Below are positions 25,580 to 33,887 of a DNA stretch of 41,063 bases, piece after piece; position 1 is the stretch's first letter; each line of letters opens with the position of its first letter. The position numbers and the translations under genes were made by a program. The notes under the pieces are model-generated. The model did no database searches. It was given only the letters and a program-made list of their open reading frames with translations, and was not told the origin of the DNA. The stretch comes from Verrucomicrobiota bacterium (GTDB taxonomy: Bacteria > Verrucomicrobiota > Verrucomicrobiia > Chthoniobacterales > JAFAMB01), in contig JAFAZK010000072.1 of NCBI GenBank assembly GCA_019239825.1, positions 1 through 41,063 of the forward strand, read 5' to 3'.

Positions 25580-25644
25580 TAAGGTTTGTCTTTAGCAGGG
25601 ACCAGGTCTGCAACCTGCTGCTAGGGAGTCTGCGGAGTCCTTAT

Positions 25645-25995
25645 ATGACAAAAATGATCCACCTTGGGATCGTCATTCTGGCGGTTCTCGGGTTAGCCTC
25701 TTCGAAGGTGTTTGGGCAGACAAATGGCAGTCTGTCATCGACTGCAGTCGGCATCGCTCCCATCGGTGTCAATAGCAGTTTGGTAGGAAATGCTCTCGGC
25801 TTCACTGTCCACTTTGCCGGGAAGGATGTTATCTACTTGTGGGAAGGTAGTGTGTTTCCGGTAGCGACCCGTACCAACAATCACGATATCGTGGTTAGTC
25901 CGTATGTTCCCCATAACCGAGTGACGGTCTACGGGATTAAATCCGGAGAGTTGGTAATGGATCCTTCGGTCATGAAACCATTTGTTCGACCGTAA
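25645..25995 (+). CDS. Small secreted protein of unknown function
   Basis: 116 residues from the ATG at 25645; a GGAG about six bases upstream supports this start over the upstream in-frame codons. The N-terminus is a signal peptide (MIHLGIVILAVLGLASSKVFG, which follows MTK) with a likely cleavage after VFGQ. The mature part has a glycine- and serine-containing stretch, HFAGKDVIYLWEGSVFPV, and a C-terminal VTVYGIKSGELVMDP. I do not recognise a family. A hairpin (tagcagg ... cctgctgcta, 25594-25624) lies between it and the prenyl synthase, so it may have its own promoter. Confidence 0.7.
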   Translation: MTKMIHLGIVILAVLGLASSKVFGQTNGSLSSTAVGIAPIGVNSSLVGNALGFTVHFAGKDVIYLWEGSVFPVATRTNNHDIVVSPYVPHNRVTVYGIKSGELVMDPSVMKPFVRP

Positions 25996-26327
25996 AGATT
26001 AGGAAAAAAAATCTATAACAGAATAGCGCCGGTGTAGAGCAGGGCGCCGGCGAACACTGGCCTTGAAAGGCGCAGTGGGGCGGTCAGTCGAGCGACTAAC
26101 CGCGCGGGGAATTTCACTCTCGCGTTTTCCTCAGAGAGTTCCCTAGTTTTTTGGTCCCACGTCCCCGTCCTTGCCGTTACCTCAAGCGAGCCTGCAGGAT
26201 TACACAGTTGAGCCAGGCTTTTTGGTCTTGCGAACGGGGTATCCTTCGCGGCGCCCGGCTTGCAGGTGCCGCTCTCGAAACAGATTAACCGCACGTGTTT
26301 CGATCAGCGAGTCGCTTTTCTGAGGCG
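25996..26327. other. Spacer without a supported gene
   Basis: 332 bases between the secreted protein (plus) and the DUF2780 gene (minus), so the two genes converge here. A minus-strand frame (26013-26294) is open for 93 codons, but its translation shows no family pattern. The first 40 bases contain an A-rich run, aggaaaaaaaatc, after the plus-strand stop, and no clear GC stem precedes it. I see no repeat of the palindromic family here. Confidence 0.4.
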
Positions 26328-26744
26328 CTATTTTTTCACCAGGCCAGCCAGAGCCGGTACGCTGGAAAGCACGTTGTTAACCGTGTCTTCTCCGGCAACT
26401 TTCTTAGCCTCGCCGATAAAGTTTTCTACAAATGGAGGGATTAAATCGGTCTGGAGCCCAGCGTTTTCCAGACCCGCTACGACCTTACCGATATCGGCAG
26501 CCTGGCCGCCGAACATCGAGCTGACACTCCCGATAAGATTACCAAGAAGATTCCCACCACCGGAATCGGGCGTTGGCGCATTGTTGGCAAGATCATTTGC
26601 GCCCGGAATCTGATTTAGAAGAGCTCCGACTTCACTTCCTGCCGCTTTCTCCTTCAGGAAGTTCAACAATACTGCCAGTCCCGAGCGAACGACAGCCTCG
26701 GGGATCCCAAGCTTTTGCGCAATGGCTGTTACTATCTGGTCCAT
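26328..26744 (-). CDS. DUF2780 family protein
   Basis: 138 residues. Pattern: an N-terminal helix pair (IVTAIAQKLGIPEAVVRSGL, VLLNFLKEKAAG), a LLNQIPGANDL segment, a glycine-rich middle (GGGNLLGNLIGSVSSMFGG), and a C-terminal part with VAGLENAGLQTDLIPPFVEN and VNNVLSSVPALAGLV. This is the layout of DUF2780 proteins, small proteins without a known role. There is no signal peptide. It stands alone on the minus strand. Confidence 0.75.
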   Translation of the reverse strand: MDQIVTAIAQKLGIPEAVVRSGLAVLLNFLKEKAAGSEVGALLNQIPGANDLANNAPTPDSGGGNLLGNLIGSVSSMFGGQAADIGKVVAGLENAGLQTDLIPPFVENFIGEAKKVAGEDTVNNVLSSVPALAGLVKK

Positions 26745-26984
26745 AGTAGCTGTGATGCTGTTACGATCTGTCGATTGACAGGCCTTCCTCTAGGCTAGGG
26801 GAGACTGTTCAGTTACTGCAAGACATCTCTTTCATTAACCGCGGGGGGACCGCCACGTGCCAGGGTAGGTGGGCCAGGTGGTGGCGCAGAGATTGCAGTG
26901 CCGACGACCAAAACATTAGCCAACAATATGTCGCTATTGCGAAGCTTGCCGCCGATTTGATCGATGTCTGTAAGCACTACGCTC

Positions 26985-27006
26985 CTACTAGCTCAGTTGC
27001 TAGTAG
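26985..27006 (-). terminator. Possible hairpin terminator downstream of the LysR gene
   Basis: ctactagc at 26985-26992 and gctagtag at 26999-27006 form a perfect eight-base stem with a six-base loop, 26 bases past the LysR stop on the minus strand. No U-tract follows, so intrinsic termination is uncertain. The rest of 26745-27032 shows only a GC-rich imperfect hairpin near 26848-26885. Confidence 0.35.
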
Positions 27007-27032
27007 AAGCGACCACAACAACGATCCTGCCG

Positions 27033-27971
27033 CTATGGAGCCAGCTCTACTCTCTGCGCGCTCGGGCTTGCGGTTTGTAACTCCAGGCAATCTTTCAGGA
27101 CCTGTAGGAAGGCGGGAAGCATCGAGTTCTGTGAGTGGCGTTGGAAAGCAGCAACAATGGGAATCTCTTCTGTCAGATCGGAAATGGGTACTACGCGTAA
27201 GGTCCCGGGAACACTCTCGGCGACATGCGCGGGCATTACAGAAACGCCCATCCCGCCTGCAACCAGCATCATCAGAGAATGTTTCGAATTGACCTGTAAA
27301 CTTGGCTGGATACGTCTACCACGCATCTCACAAATTCGATCAAGAAACCGCCAGTACTCACTGAAGCCGTTTCTATCGAGACCGACGAAAGGAAGATCCA
27401 AATACTCCTGCAAACGGTTAGGAACGGGTGATGTCCATACTCCCTCTGGCGGGATCAATCCGACTAACTTCTCCGTGGCTAGCGTCAACGTTTCGAGTCC
27501 GGAGAAAAATGGGCTATCGGGAAGGAGCTGGCTGCAAACAGCCACATCTAGTTCGCCGCGCTCCAGCCGCTGTAGTTGCTCGGGTCCCGGTAAATCATTA
27601 AGGGCCAGCCGGACGTCAGGCCATGCGCTACGAAATGCGTTTATGGCGTCGCCCACACCGAATTTCATCGCGTAACTGCAAAAACCGAGCCGTAGGAGGT
27701 TGGTATCGCGCGCCGCCACCCGGCGCGCCGCTTCGACGCTGGCGGCTGCGGTCGCCAGAGTTTCCCGGGCGCCGTTCAGCAATGCCTGGCCGGCCGGGGT
27801 CAACTCCGCTCCCTTGGGGCTACGCACGAAAAGATCGAAGCCGAGCTCAACCTCTAAATTGCGAATCTGAGCACTCAGCGCCTGCTGCGCGATTCTCAAC
27901 TTCTTAGCCGCGCGCGTGAAATGGAGTTCCTCAGCAACCGTCACAAAATAGCGTAAATGGCGTAACTCCAT
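27033..27971 (-). CDS. LysR family transcriptional regulator
   Basis: 312 residues. The N-terminal winged helix-turn-helix is clear: MELRHLRYFVTVAEELHFTR then AAKKLRIAQQALSAQIRNLE and LGFDLFVRSPKGAELTPAG. The C-terminal effector domain (LRLGFCSYAMKFGV, ELDVAVCSQLL, MLVAGGMGVSVMPA) is of normal length. It is divergent from the aldo/keto reductase with 120 bases between start codons, the usual arrangement for a LysR protein and its target. The inducer is not predictable from sequence. Confidence 0.93.
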   Translation of the reverse strand: MELRHLRYFVTVAEELHFTRAAKKLRIAQQALSAQIRNLEVELGFDLFVRSPKGAELTPAGQALLNGARETLATAAASVEAARRVAARDTNLLRLGFCSYAMKFGVGDAINAFRSAWPDVRLALNDLPGPEQLQRLERGELDVAVCSQLLPDSPFFSGLETLTLATEKLVGLIPPEGVWTSPVPNRLQEYLDLPFVGLDRNGFSEYWRFLDRICEMRGRRIQPSLQVNSKHSLMMLVAGGMGVSVMPAHVAESVPGTLRVVPISDLTEEIPIVAAFQRHSQNSMLPAFLQVLKDCLELQTASPSAQRVELAP

Positions 27972-28091
27972 GTTCCAATAATCCTTCGCAGAACTATCCT
28001 GCTGAATTGCCGGGCTGTCACAACCGAAAAGTGTTGAGCCACATTTCTATGGTGTTGGACCGGTGGCCGAGGCTGTCGCTAGCTTCAGGCT

Positions 28092-29096
28092 ATGAATCCA
28101 CAAATCAACGACGAGCCTTTGGCAATGCCATCGAGACGGCTCGGACCCGATCAATTAGTAGTTAGCGCAATTGGTCTCGGCTGTATGGGGATGACGTGGG
28201 GCTATGGGAAAGCCGATCGCACCGAGTCGATTGCCACCATTCATCGTGCCTTGGACTTAGGAGTCACCCTTTTCGATACGGCTGATATCTATGGACCTTT
28301 TCTTAACGAGGAACTAGTTGGTGAAGCCTTAGCCGGTCATCGGGAAGGGGTGATTCTGGCTACGAAGTGTGGTCTTCAGGTCCCGGACGCGTCGGTGTTT
28401 CATGAGGACGCCAGCAAGTTCTCCCTGACCCGAAACGGTAGTCCTGAGCATATTCTCAAGTCTTGTGATGAGTCCTTGCGCCGGTTACGCACAGACTATA
28501 TCGACCTGTATCAACTTCATCGCGTCGATCCCCAGGTTCCTATCGAAGAAACCGTAGGCGCTTTTGCGAGTCTCGTGAAAGCGGGGAAGGTGCGGCATAT
28601 CGGCCTATCCGAATGCACCCTGGACGAGCTATCGCGCGCTCACCAAGTACACCCAATTGCGACCGTCCAGTCTGAGCTATCGCTTTGGACACGCGATGCA
28701 CTGTTAGAAATTCTGCCATTTTGCCAAGGGCATGGGATCGGTTTTCTGCCGTTTGCGCCATTAGGGCGCGGGTTCTTAACTGGTCAGTTCCATCAAACCT
28801 CGAATTTCAAAAAGGAGGATTTCCGTTCTCTTCTGCCAAGGTTTCAACCGGAAGCTTTGAAAGCCAACGTGCTGATTGTTGATGCCGTGAAGGATCTGGC
28901 GGAGCGAAAAGAGGCTACTCCCGCCCAAATCGCTCTCGCCTGGCTCCTGGCGTTAGGTGAAAACGTTGTCCCGATTCCTGGGGCGTCGAAACGAAATCAT
29001 CTTGAAGAGAATTTAGGTGGCGTTCTTGTACAATTGACCAAAGAGGAGCAGGCATCATTGAATGAGCTCCCGTCGCCAACGGGCGGACGTTACTAG
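28092..29096 (+). CDS. Aldo/keto reductase
   Basis: 334 residues, NADPH-dependent carbonyl reductase family. Motifs: LVVSAIGLGCMGMTWGYG, LFDTADIYGPFLNEELVGEA (catalytic D and Y), ATKCGLQV (catalytic K), DYIDLYQLHRVDP (catalytic H), and the coenzyme-binding end IPGASKRNHLEENLGG. The subgroup is that of YakC/IolS-like enzymes. An alternative start at 28125 (MPSRRLGPDQ) is possible. It lies divergent from the LysR gene and is likely regulated by it. Confidence 0.92.
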   Translation: MNPQINDEPLAMPSRRLGPDQLVVSAIGLGCMGMTWGYGKADRTESIATIHRALDLGVTLFDTADIYGPFLNEELVGEALAGHREGVILATKCGLQVPDASVFHEDASKFSLTRNGSPEHILKSCDESLRRLRTDYIDLYQLHRVDPQVPIEETVGAFASLVKAGKVRHIGLSECTLDELSRAHQVHPIATVQSELSLWTRDALLEILPFCQGHGIGFLPFAPLGRGFLTGQFHQTSNFKKEDFRSLLPRFQPEALKANVLIVDAVKDLAERKEATPAQIALAWLLALGENVVPIPGASKRNHLEENLGGVLVQLTKEEQASLNELPSPTGGRY

Positions 29097-29108
29097 GAGA
29101 TTATTAAT

Positions 29109-29228
29109 ATGAGATCAACCTTTCCGGAACTGCCAAAACAGCCAACAAACGGCCGCAGTGGGGTTTACCGCCTCGGTTCCGGGGAGGAGGACGCGTGGGT
29201 ACTGTTTGATCATTCGGGCCGAAATTAA
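29109..29228 (+). CDS. Small ORF, possibly the front half of a frameshifted gene
   Basis: 39 residues (MRSTFPELPKQPTNGRSGVY and on to DHSGRN). A strong Shine-Dalgarno, AGGAGA at 29095-29100, overlaps the stop of the aldo/keto reductase and lies eight bases before the ATG, so translation is plausible. In the next frame, 29230-29352 continues with protein-like text (FWSQSSLDLGDVRDLPQELI then THQCARRALSILEKQIQP). Joining the two would give a protein of about 80 residues. Either this is a genuine microprotein or a small gene broken by one frameshift. Family not recognised. Confidence 0.4.
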   Translation: MRSTFPELPKQPTNGRSGVYRLGSGEEDAWVLFDHSGRN

Positions 29229-29348
29229 CTTTTGGAGCCAATCATCGCTGGATCTTGGGGACGTCCGAGATTTGCCACAGGAGCTGATCACCTTCACCCA
29301 TCAGTGTGCACGCCGGGCGTTATCGATCTTGGAAAAGCAAATCCAGCC

Positions 29349-30407
29349 CTAACGATTGGATTCCGGGCGTGGGTTGGCGACTTGGGGAACTGGGTTCTGG
29401 CCAACATGCGATAGGGCTGACCGGCGGGCCTGTAAACGCTGTAGGAGTAAGGGGACACCGGCACCAATGAGAATTAGGGCGCCGATGACGCACCGTTCCC
29501 AGTAGGAGGAAATACCGATCAGGACCAGGGAATTATTGATAACGGTGACCAGGAACACGCCGAGGATCGTGCCGAACACCGTTCCGTGGCCGCCGGAGAT
29601 CCGGGTGCCGCCGAGAACGACAGCAGCGATCACGTTCAGCTCGCTACCAACTAAGTCGAATGGATTGGCTACTCGCGCCTGAGAACTGTGGACGATTCCG
29701 GTGACGCCGGCCATGACACCGATCAGGACGTAAATTAAGAACTTGGTGCGAGCCACCGGTATCCCTAACCGGCTACAGGCGACCTCGCTGCCGCCGATCG
29801 CATAGATGTAACGGCCGAAAGCGGTGAACCGCACCAGCCAGGCAATCAGTACGATAGCGGCAATCAAGAATAGAGAGGTGGTGGGCAGACTGAAAAGGCT
29901 GCCGTCCGCCAAGCGTCCCCGATAGAGAAAACTTCTGGATAGATCCAACATGGAGTCGGGGATATCGGTGATGTGTTTGCTGCCGAGGAAGGTGAGTAGA
30001 AAACCGTGAAAGAAACTCAGGGTCCCAAGGGTCACGATAAGGGTCGGTAATCGAAATATGGCGATTAAAAGACCGTTGATCGAACCTAAGATCGCACCAA
30101 TGGCGGCTGCTACCAAGAGGATGGGAAGAAGCGGCGCATGTGGGTTGATTAGCACAAACAATTTCACGCTGCCGTACATGGCGGTTGCCGCGATGGCGGT
30201 AAACGAGACGTCGATCCCGCCTGACAATAAGGCGACGTAAACCGACATCGCGAAAATACCGGTGGTTATGCTGTCGCGGACCAGGTCTAAGAGGTTGGCT
30301 GCACTTAAGAAGACCGGATTTAAAAAGCCGATCACGATGCACAACAGAAGCGTGGTTATCAGGATTACGCCTTCGGAAGTGCGGAGATAGTGGGTTAGCC
30401 AGCGCAT
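29349..30407 (-). CDS. Sugar ABC transporter permease (RbsC/LsrC-like)
   Basis: 352 residues from the ATG at 30407 (MRWLTHYLRTSEG); an upstream in-frame start at 30440 adds 11 polar residues. About ten membrane helices are seen, including TTLLLCIVIGFLNPVF and SVYVALLSGGIDVSFTAIAA, the latter with the GGIDxS motif of this permease family. The coupling loop is seen as GRYIYAIGGSEVACSRLGIP. It forms the membrane channel for a pentose-type substrate together with the second permease at 33888. The ATPase gene lies upstream on the same strand. Confidence 0.9.
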   Translation of the reverse strand: MRWLTHYLRTSEGVILITTLLLCIVIGFLNPVFLSAANLLDLVRDSITTGIFAMSVYVALLSGGIDVSFTAIAATAMYGSVKLFVLINPHAPLLPILLVAAAIGAILGSINGLLIAIFRLPTLIVTLGTLSFFHGFLLTFLGSKHITDIPDSMLDLSRSFLYRGRLADGSLFSLPTTSLFLIAAIVLIAWLVRFTAFGRYIYAIGGSEVACSRLGIPVARTKFLIYVLIGVMAGVTGIVHSSQARVANPFDLVGSELNVIAAVVLGGTRISGGHGTVFGTILGVFLVTVINNSLVLIGISSYWERCVIGALILIGAGVPLLLQRLQARRSALSHVGQNPVPQVANPRPESNR

Positions 30408-30462
30408 CTGGTGTTGTCTAGTCGTGTCGCCGCCCGACAATGTTTCCGGCGTAGCGACGGAA

Positions 30463-30537
30463 GTAATCAGTGATCAGTAAATCAGTAATCAGAGACGGCC
30501 ATCCGAACTGATTACTGACCCACTGATTACTGATTAC
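30463..30537. repeat. 30-base inverted repeat of gtaatcagtgatcag words
   Basis: Arms 30463-30492 and 30508-30537 are complementary with four mismatches and a 15-base loop. The hairpin lies in the 187-base gap between the ATPase and the first permease on the minus strand, where it could cap or process the transcript. Similar gtaatcagtaa words occur at 16604-16630 and 16749-16775. Confidence 0.75.
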
Positions 30538-30594
30538 TCGGAGTTCAAGCATGAGCACGATTAAGATTGAGTTGTGGTGCAATGCCGGCCGCCA

Positions 30595-32085
30595 CTATGA
30601 CTCCAGCGTTACCTCCTGAACCAGCGTGTTTAGATTCAGCGTCTCCACAGGTTGCTCATGCGAGACTCGTCCGTTCGCCAATACTATCACCCGGTGGCAA
30701 ATACTGAGCACTTCTGGCAAATCATCCGAAACAACGATGACGGCGGTTCCGCGCTCCGCCAGTTGAGCGATTAAAAGGTGGATATCGCGTTTGGACCCTA
30801 CATCGACTCCCATGGTCGGCCCGTTAAGAATAAGGACTTTCGGTCCCAGATCGAGATAGCGTGCAATCAAAACGCGTTGTTGGTTTCCGCCGGACAACGT
30901 TTGTACCGGGGCGGTTCCCTCCGGAGCTTTAATATTCAGCTGCTTGATATAGCCTTGGCCGTCCCTGCGGATTTGGCGGAAATCCAGCAACCCGCCCCGG
31001 GTCCTGCGCCAAAGGTTACCAATTAAGATGTTGTCGAAAATCTCTTGTTCGAGGAACAACCCTTCATTGAGCCGGTCTTCGGGGATGTAGCCGATTCCAA
31101 GGGCCTGAGCTTCTAGCACACTGCGCGGCGAAATCGGTTTGCCCGCGAGCAGGATCCTCCCGCCGGCTGGAGGCGTTTTGCCGGACAGGCTGATAGCGAG
31201 CTCGCTTCGGCCGGAGCCGAGCAAGCCGGTTAGCCCGAGGATTTCTCCGGCTTTGACCTCGAAAGTTACATCGTAAAAAAGTGGTGGCAGCGTCAACGAT
31301 TCAACTCGGAGAAGCGGTGCGGCGGTTGGTTCTGGCGCCGGAGGCTGCAATCGTTCCACGAGAATCTGGCGGCCGGTGATCGCCTGGCTGAGGTCGGCCG
31401 TCGAAAAATTTGTGATTGGTCCGGTGGCAACAACTTTGCCGTTCCGGAGAACCGTTACTTCGTCGCAGATTTCGTAGATCTCTTCGAGCTTATGGGTGAC
31501 GAAAACAAAACTGACACCTTGCTGGCCGACGGCTCGGACGATCTTGAATAAGGCCTTAACCTCGCGGCGAGTGAGCGCAGAGGTTGGTTCATCCATGATG
31601 ATGATCTTTGATCGGTTCCGCAGGGCCCGAGCGATTGCCACCAATTGTTGATTAGCGACCGGCAAATCCTCGACCAAGGTTTCGAGCGGAATGTCGACGT
31701 TCATCTGCGTCAACGTTTCCTGCGCGTGCTGCTTCATTTGCCGGAAATTGGCGAACTTTCGACGTCGGGAGACGCTATCTAGGAAAGTGATATTCTCGAA
31801 GACCGTCAGATTGGGCAGGAGAGAAAAATCCTGATAAATGATACTGAGGCCGAGCCCGATGCGTTTAAGCGCGTTGTCACGAGTCGCATCGTGCCCGTCG
31901 ATGATCACCGTACCGGCATCGGCGCTCAGGGTACCGGAAATGATCTTGATCAAAGTCGATTTTCCAGACCCGTTCTCGCCGGCTAGACAATGCACAGAAG
32001 CCGCCCCGACGGAGAGAGTGACATCCTGGAGGACCGGGACTCGGACGTAGGTTTTTGAAATGTTCTGAGCTAGGAGCGACGCCAC
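30595..32085 (-). CDS. Sugar ABC transporter ATP-binding protein (two ABC domains)
   Basis: 496 residues, the normal length for RbsA/MglA/LsrA-type fused ATPases. Domain 1 has Walker A GENGSGKSTLI and Walker B IIIMDEPTSALT. Domain 2 has the usual degenerate Walker A (GLLGSGRSELAI), the signature LSGGNQQRVLIARYL and Walker B KVLILNGPTMGVDVGS (the usual glutamate is G/N here, as is common in this second domain). It powers import together with the two permeases and the binding protein in this region. Confidence 0.93.
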   Translation of the reverse strand: MASLLAQNISKTYVRVPVLQDVTLSVGAASVHCLAGENGSGKSTLIKIISGTLSADAGTVIIDGHDATRDNALKRIGLGLSIIYQDFSLLPNLTVFENITFLDSVSRRRKFANFRQMKQHAQETLTQMNVDIPLETLVEDLPVANQQLVAIARALRNRSKIIIMDEPTSALTRREVKALFKIVRAVGQQGVSFVFVTHKLEEIYEICDEVTVLRNGKVVATGPITNFSTADLSQAITGRQILVERLQPPAPEPTAAPLLRVESLTLPPLFYDVTFEVKAGEILGLTGLLGSGRSELAISLSGKTPPAGGRILLAGKPISPRSVLEAQALGIGYIPEDRLNEGLFLEQEIFDNILIGNLWRRTRGGLLDFRQIRRDGQGYIKQLNIKAPEGTAPVQTLSGGNQQRVLIARYLDLGPKVLILNGPTMGVDVGSKRDIHLLIAQLAERGTAVIVVSDDLPEVLSICHRVIVLANGRVSHEQPVETLNLNTLVQEVTLES

Positions 32086-32366
32086 CTTGGGAGTGAGAAG
32101 TGATTGGTGAGAAGTGAGAAGAATCTAACCGCGAATGGACACGAATGTACGCGAAGGCGGAGGCCTAAATCCAACCACAGATGAACGCACATAGACGCAG
32201 ATACGTTGTTCCGCGAAACGGCGGTTACTTTTTATAGGGCTCTGTTTATTCGCGTTCATTCGCGGTTTTGCTTTGGTTTAGGCTTCGGCTTTGCAGCTAC
32301 ACGATCAACAAAAGACCGGCTGAAAAGCCGGTCTTAAGGGACGTCGTTGCGGCAAAGGGGTCGCCG
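32086..32366. repeat. Spacer with ccgcgaatg / accacagatg repeat words
   Basis: 281 bases between the ATPase and the binding-protein gene. It contains aaccgcgaatggacacgaat and aaccacagatgaacgcac on one side (32128-32200) and attcgcgttcattcgcggtt on the other (32249-32268), so the two can pair. The binding-protein terminator lies at 32312-32335. The same words form the large inverted repeat at 33520-33789. Confidence 0.65.
32308..32335 (-). terminator. Rho-independent terminator after the binding-protein gene
   Basis: On the minus strand, 31 bases after the stop codon, aagaccggct and agccggtctt form a perfect ten-base stem around a four-base loop, followed by ttttgttg. This is the clearest intrinsic terminator in the window. 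It lies between the binding protein and the ATPase, so it would let the binding protein be made in excess and only some transcripts continue into the ATPase and permease. Confidence 0.8.
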
Positions 32367-33359
32367 TTAGAAATCGAATTTGTCCATATTGTCTTTGGTG
32401 CAGTCGGTCCAGCCGCTGCCGAAAATCACTTTGCCGGTTAGGCGGATCTTGTTGTAGCCGGTAACGCCGAGGTCCATGCCGTCGGTAACCTTTTGGCCGT
32501 TCAACACCATGACCGCTACTTTGTTCATTAGATAACCGGCATCCGCTGAATCCCAGAAGGAGATTACACGAACCGCTCCTGACGGAAGGTATTTCTTAAC
32601 CAGGGAAGGTACACCGGTGCCGACGACCGCCACCTTGTCTTGGAGCCCCGCTTCTTCCACCGCGAGTCCGCAACCCGGAGCATCGGTTGATGCACTCCCT
32701 TGAAAGCCTCGCAGATTAGGGTGAGACCGCAGCAATTCCTTCGCTTTGGCGTAGGAGACCTGTTGGTCGTCGTTGGTCTCGACCTTATCTACTGCCAGCT
32801 TCATCTTCGGATATTTCTTCTTTTGTAAAGCAATGGCAGCGTCCGCCCATTGGTTATGGGTCTTTGAGGTCAGGCTTCCTACCATGACGACGTATTCGCC
32901 CTCGTAATTCATGGCCTTGGCTAGGTTCTCCATGATGTGTTCACCGAAGGCGGAATTATCGAAAGCCTCAATATCGTAATCGGCGTTCTGAATATCAGAC
33001 GCCTCATGCGTGATGACGACGATATGATTGTCCAGGGCCTTTTTCAGCACCGGTTCCATAGCGGGCGGCTGGAACGGAACGACACAGATGGCGTCGACCT
33101 TCTTAGCGATCAGATCTTCTACGATCTGGTTTTGCTGAGCGGAATCGGTGGTGGGTGGTCCAAGCTGCTCCGTAGTATTACCGGTGTCGGTGGCGAATTT
33201 CTTCACTCCGGTTTCCATGTGGTTGAACCAGTTGATACCGCTGATCTTAACAACGGTGGCGATATTGTATTTTTTATCTGCGGCGAGGCCGGTGGCGGCG
33301 AAAGCGGCCAGCAGACCGAGCCCGATTAGAGGGACGGGTTTTCTGATGAATTGACGCAT
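32367..33359 (-). CDS. Periplasmic sugar-binding protein (RhaS/LsrB-like)
   Basis: 330 residues from the ATG at 33359 (MRQFIRKPVPLIGLGLLAAF), with a signal peptide cut after GLAA; it is not a lipoprotein. The fold is that of the ribose/AI-2/rhamnose group: ISGINWFNHMETGVKKFA, VEDLIAKKVDAICVVPFQPP, VVMVGSLTSKTHNQWADAA, LRSHPNLRGFQGSASTDAPG and an end (VIFGSGWTDCTKDNMDKFDF) very like LsrB, which ends DNIDKYDF. Because mtnK and mtnA lie nearby, 5-methylthioribose or another 5-deoxy-type ribose is a reasonable ligand guess; AI-2 or rhamnose are alternatives. Confidence 0.88.
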   Translation of the reverse strand: MRQFIRKPVPLIGLGLLAAFAATGLAADKKYNIATVVKISGINWFNHMETGVKKFATDTGNTTEQLGPPTTDSAQQNQIVEDLIAKKVDAICVVPFQPPAMEPVLKKALDNHIVVITHEASDIQNADYDIEAFDNSAFGEHIMENLAKAMNYEGEYVVMVGSLTSKTHNQWADAAIALQKKKYPKMKLAVDKVETNDDQQVSYAKAKELLRSHPNLRGFQGSASTDAPGCGLAVEEAGLQDKVAVVGTGVPSLVKKYLPSGAVRVISFWDSADAGYLMNKVAVMVLNGQKVTDGMDLGVTGYNKIRLTGKVIFGSGWTDCTKDNMDKFDF

Positions 33360-33887
33360 AGCTAGGGGGGCGAATTGTTTACGCTTGCGCGGAAACGCTA
33401 GTGGACCATGCGAGGAGAAGAACGTGTGGTCAAGCAAATCCCACATCCCCTGAACTTTTGTTCCGCCATGGAATCGGAAGGATGAGCTCCCGCTTTTCTG
33501 GGACTCCCAAAAATTTAGTAATAGCCGCAAAAGATGGCAAAGAGGAACCGCGAATGGACGCGAATAAAAGACTCAACCGCAGATGGACGCAAATATACGC
33601 AGATTAGGATTATCGTAGATTAGTGCTAAATCCAAAGAGCTCCGAGGGTCGCAAGCTGTCGCGAGGGGTAAACTGGCCTTCAGGACTAGAACCGTAATCA
33701 AGGCTCGGAACCAATCTGCGTAAATCTGCGGTTGGGTCTCTTATTCGTGTCCATTCGCGGTTTCTCTTTGCGATCTTTTGCGGCTATTTCGTATTTGAGA
33801 ATTCCGGGTGAACAAGGCTCATCCCATCGATCCTCTTTATTTGCTATCGGCTATCTGCTATTGGCTATTTGGCCTTCCCGTCCCCCT
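33360..33887. repeat. Divergent control region dominated by a ~80-base inverted repeat
   Basis: 528 bases between the binding protein (minus) and the second permease (plus). Arms at about 33520-33605 and 33713-33789 match in inverted orientation over nearly their whole length: aatagccgcaaaagat, aaccgcgaatggacg, gaataa, caaccgcagat and cgcagatt all have counterparts. A further gctatctgctattggctatt word occurs at 33850-33869, matching words before mtnK at 37378-37409. Promoters for both transporter genes must lie around or within this structure. I cannot define the boxes. Confidence 0.8.

Noticed and set aside
26013-26294. Minus-strand ORF of 93 codons
   Set aside because: No recognisable domain, no ribosome site, low-complexity ends; more likely chance.
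33732-33887. Upstream 52 codons of the second permease frame
   Set aside because: They translate the inverted repeat and other repeat words; the ATG at 33888 begins a normal permease N-terminus.
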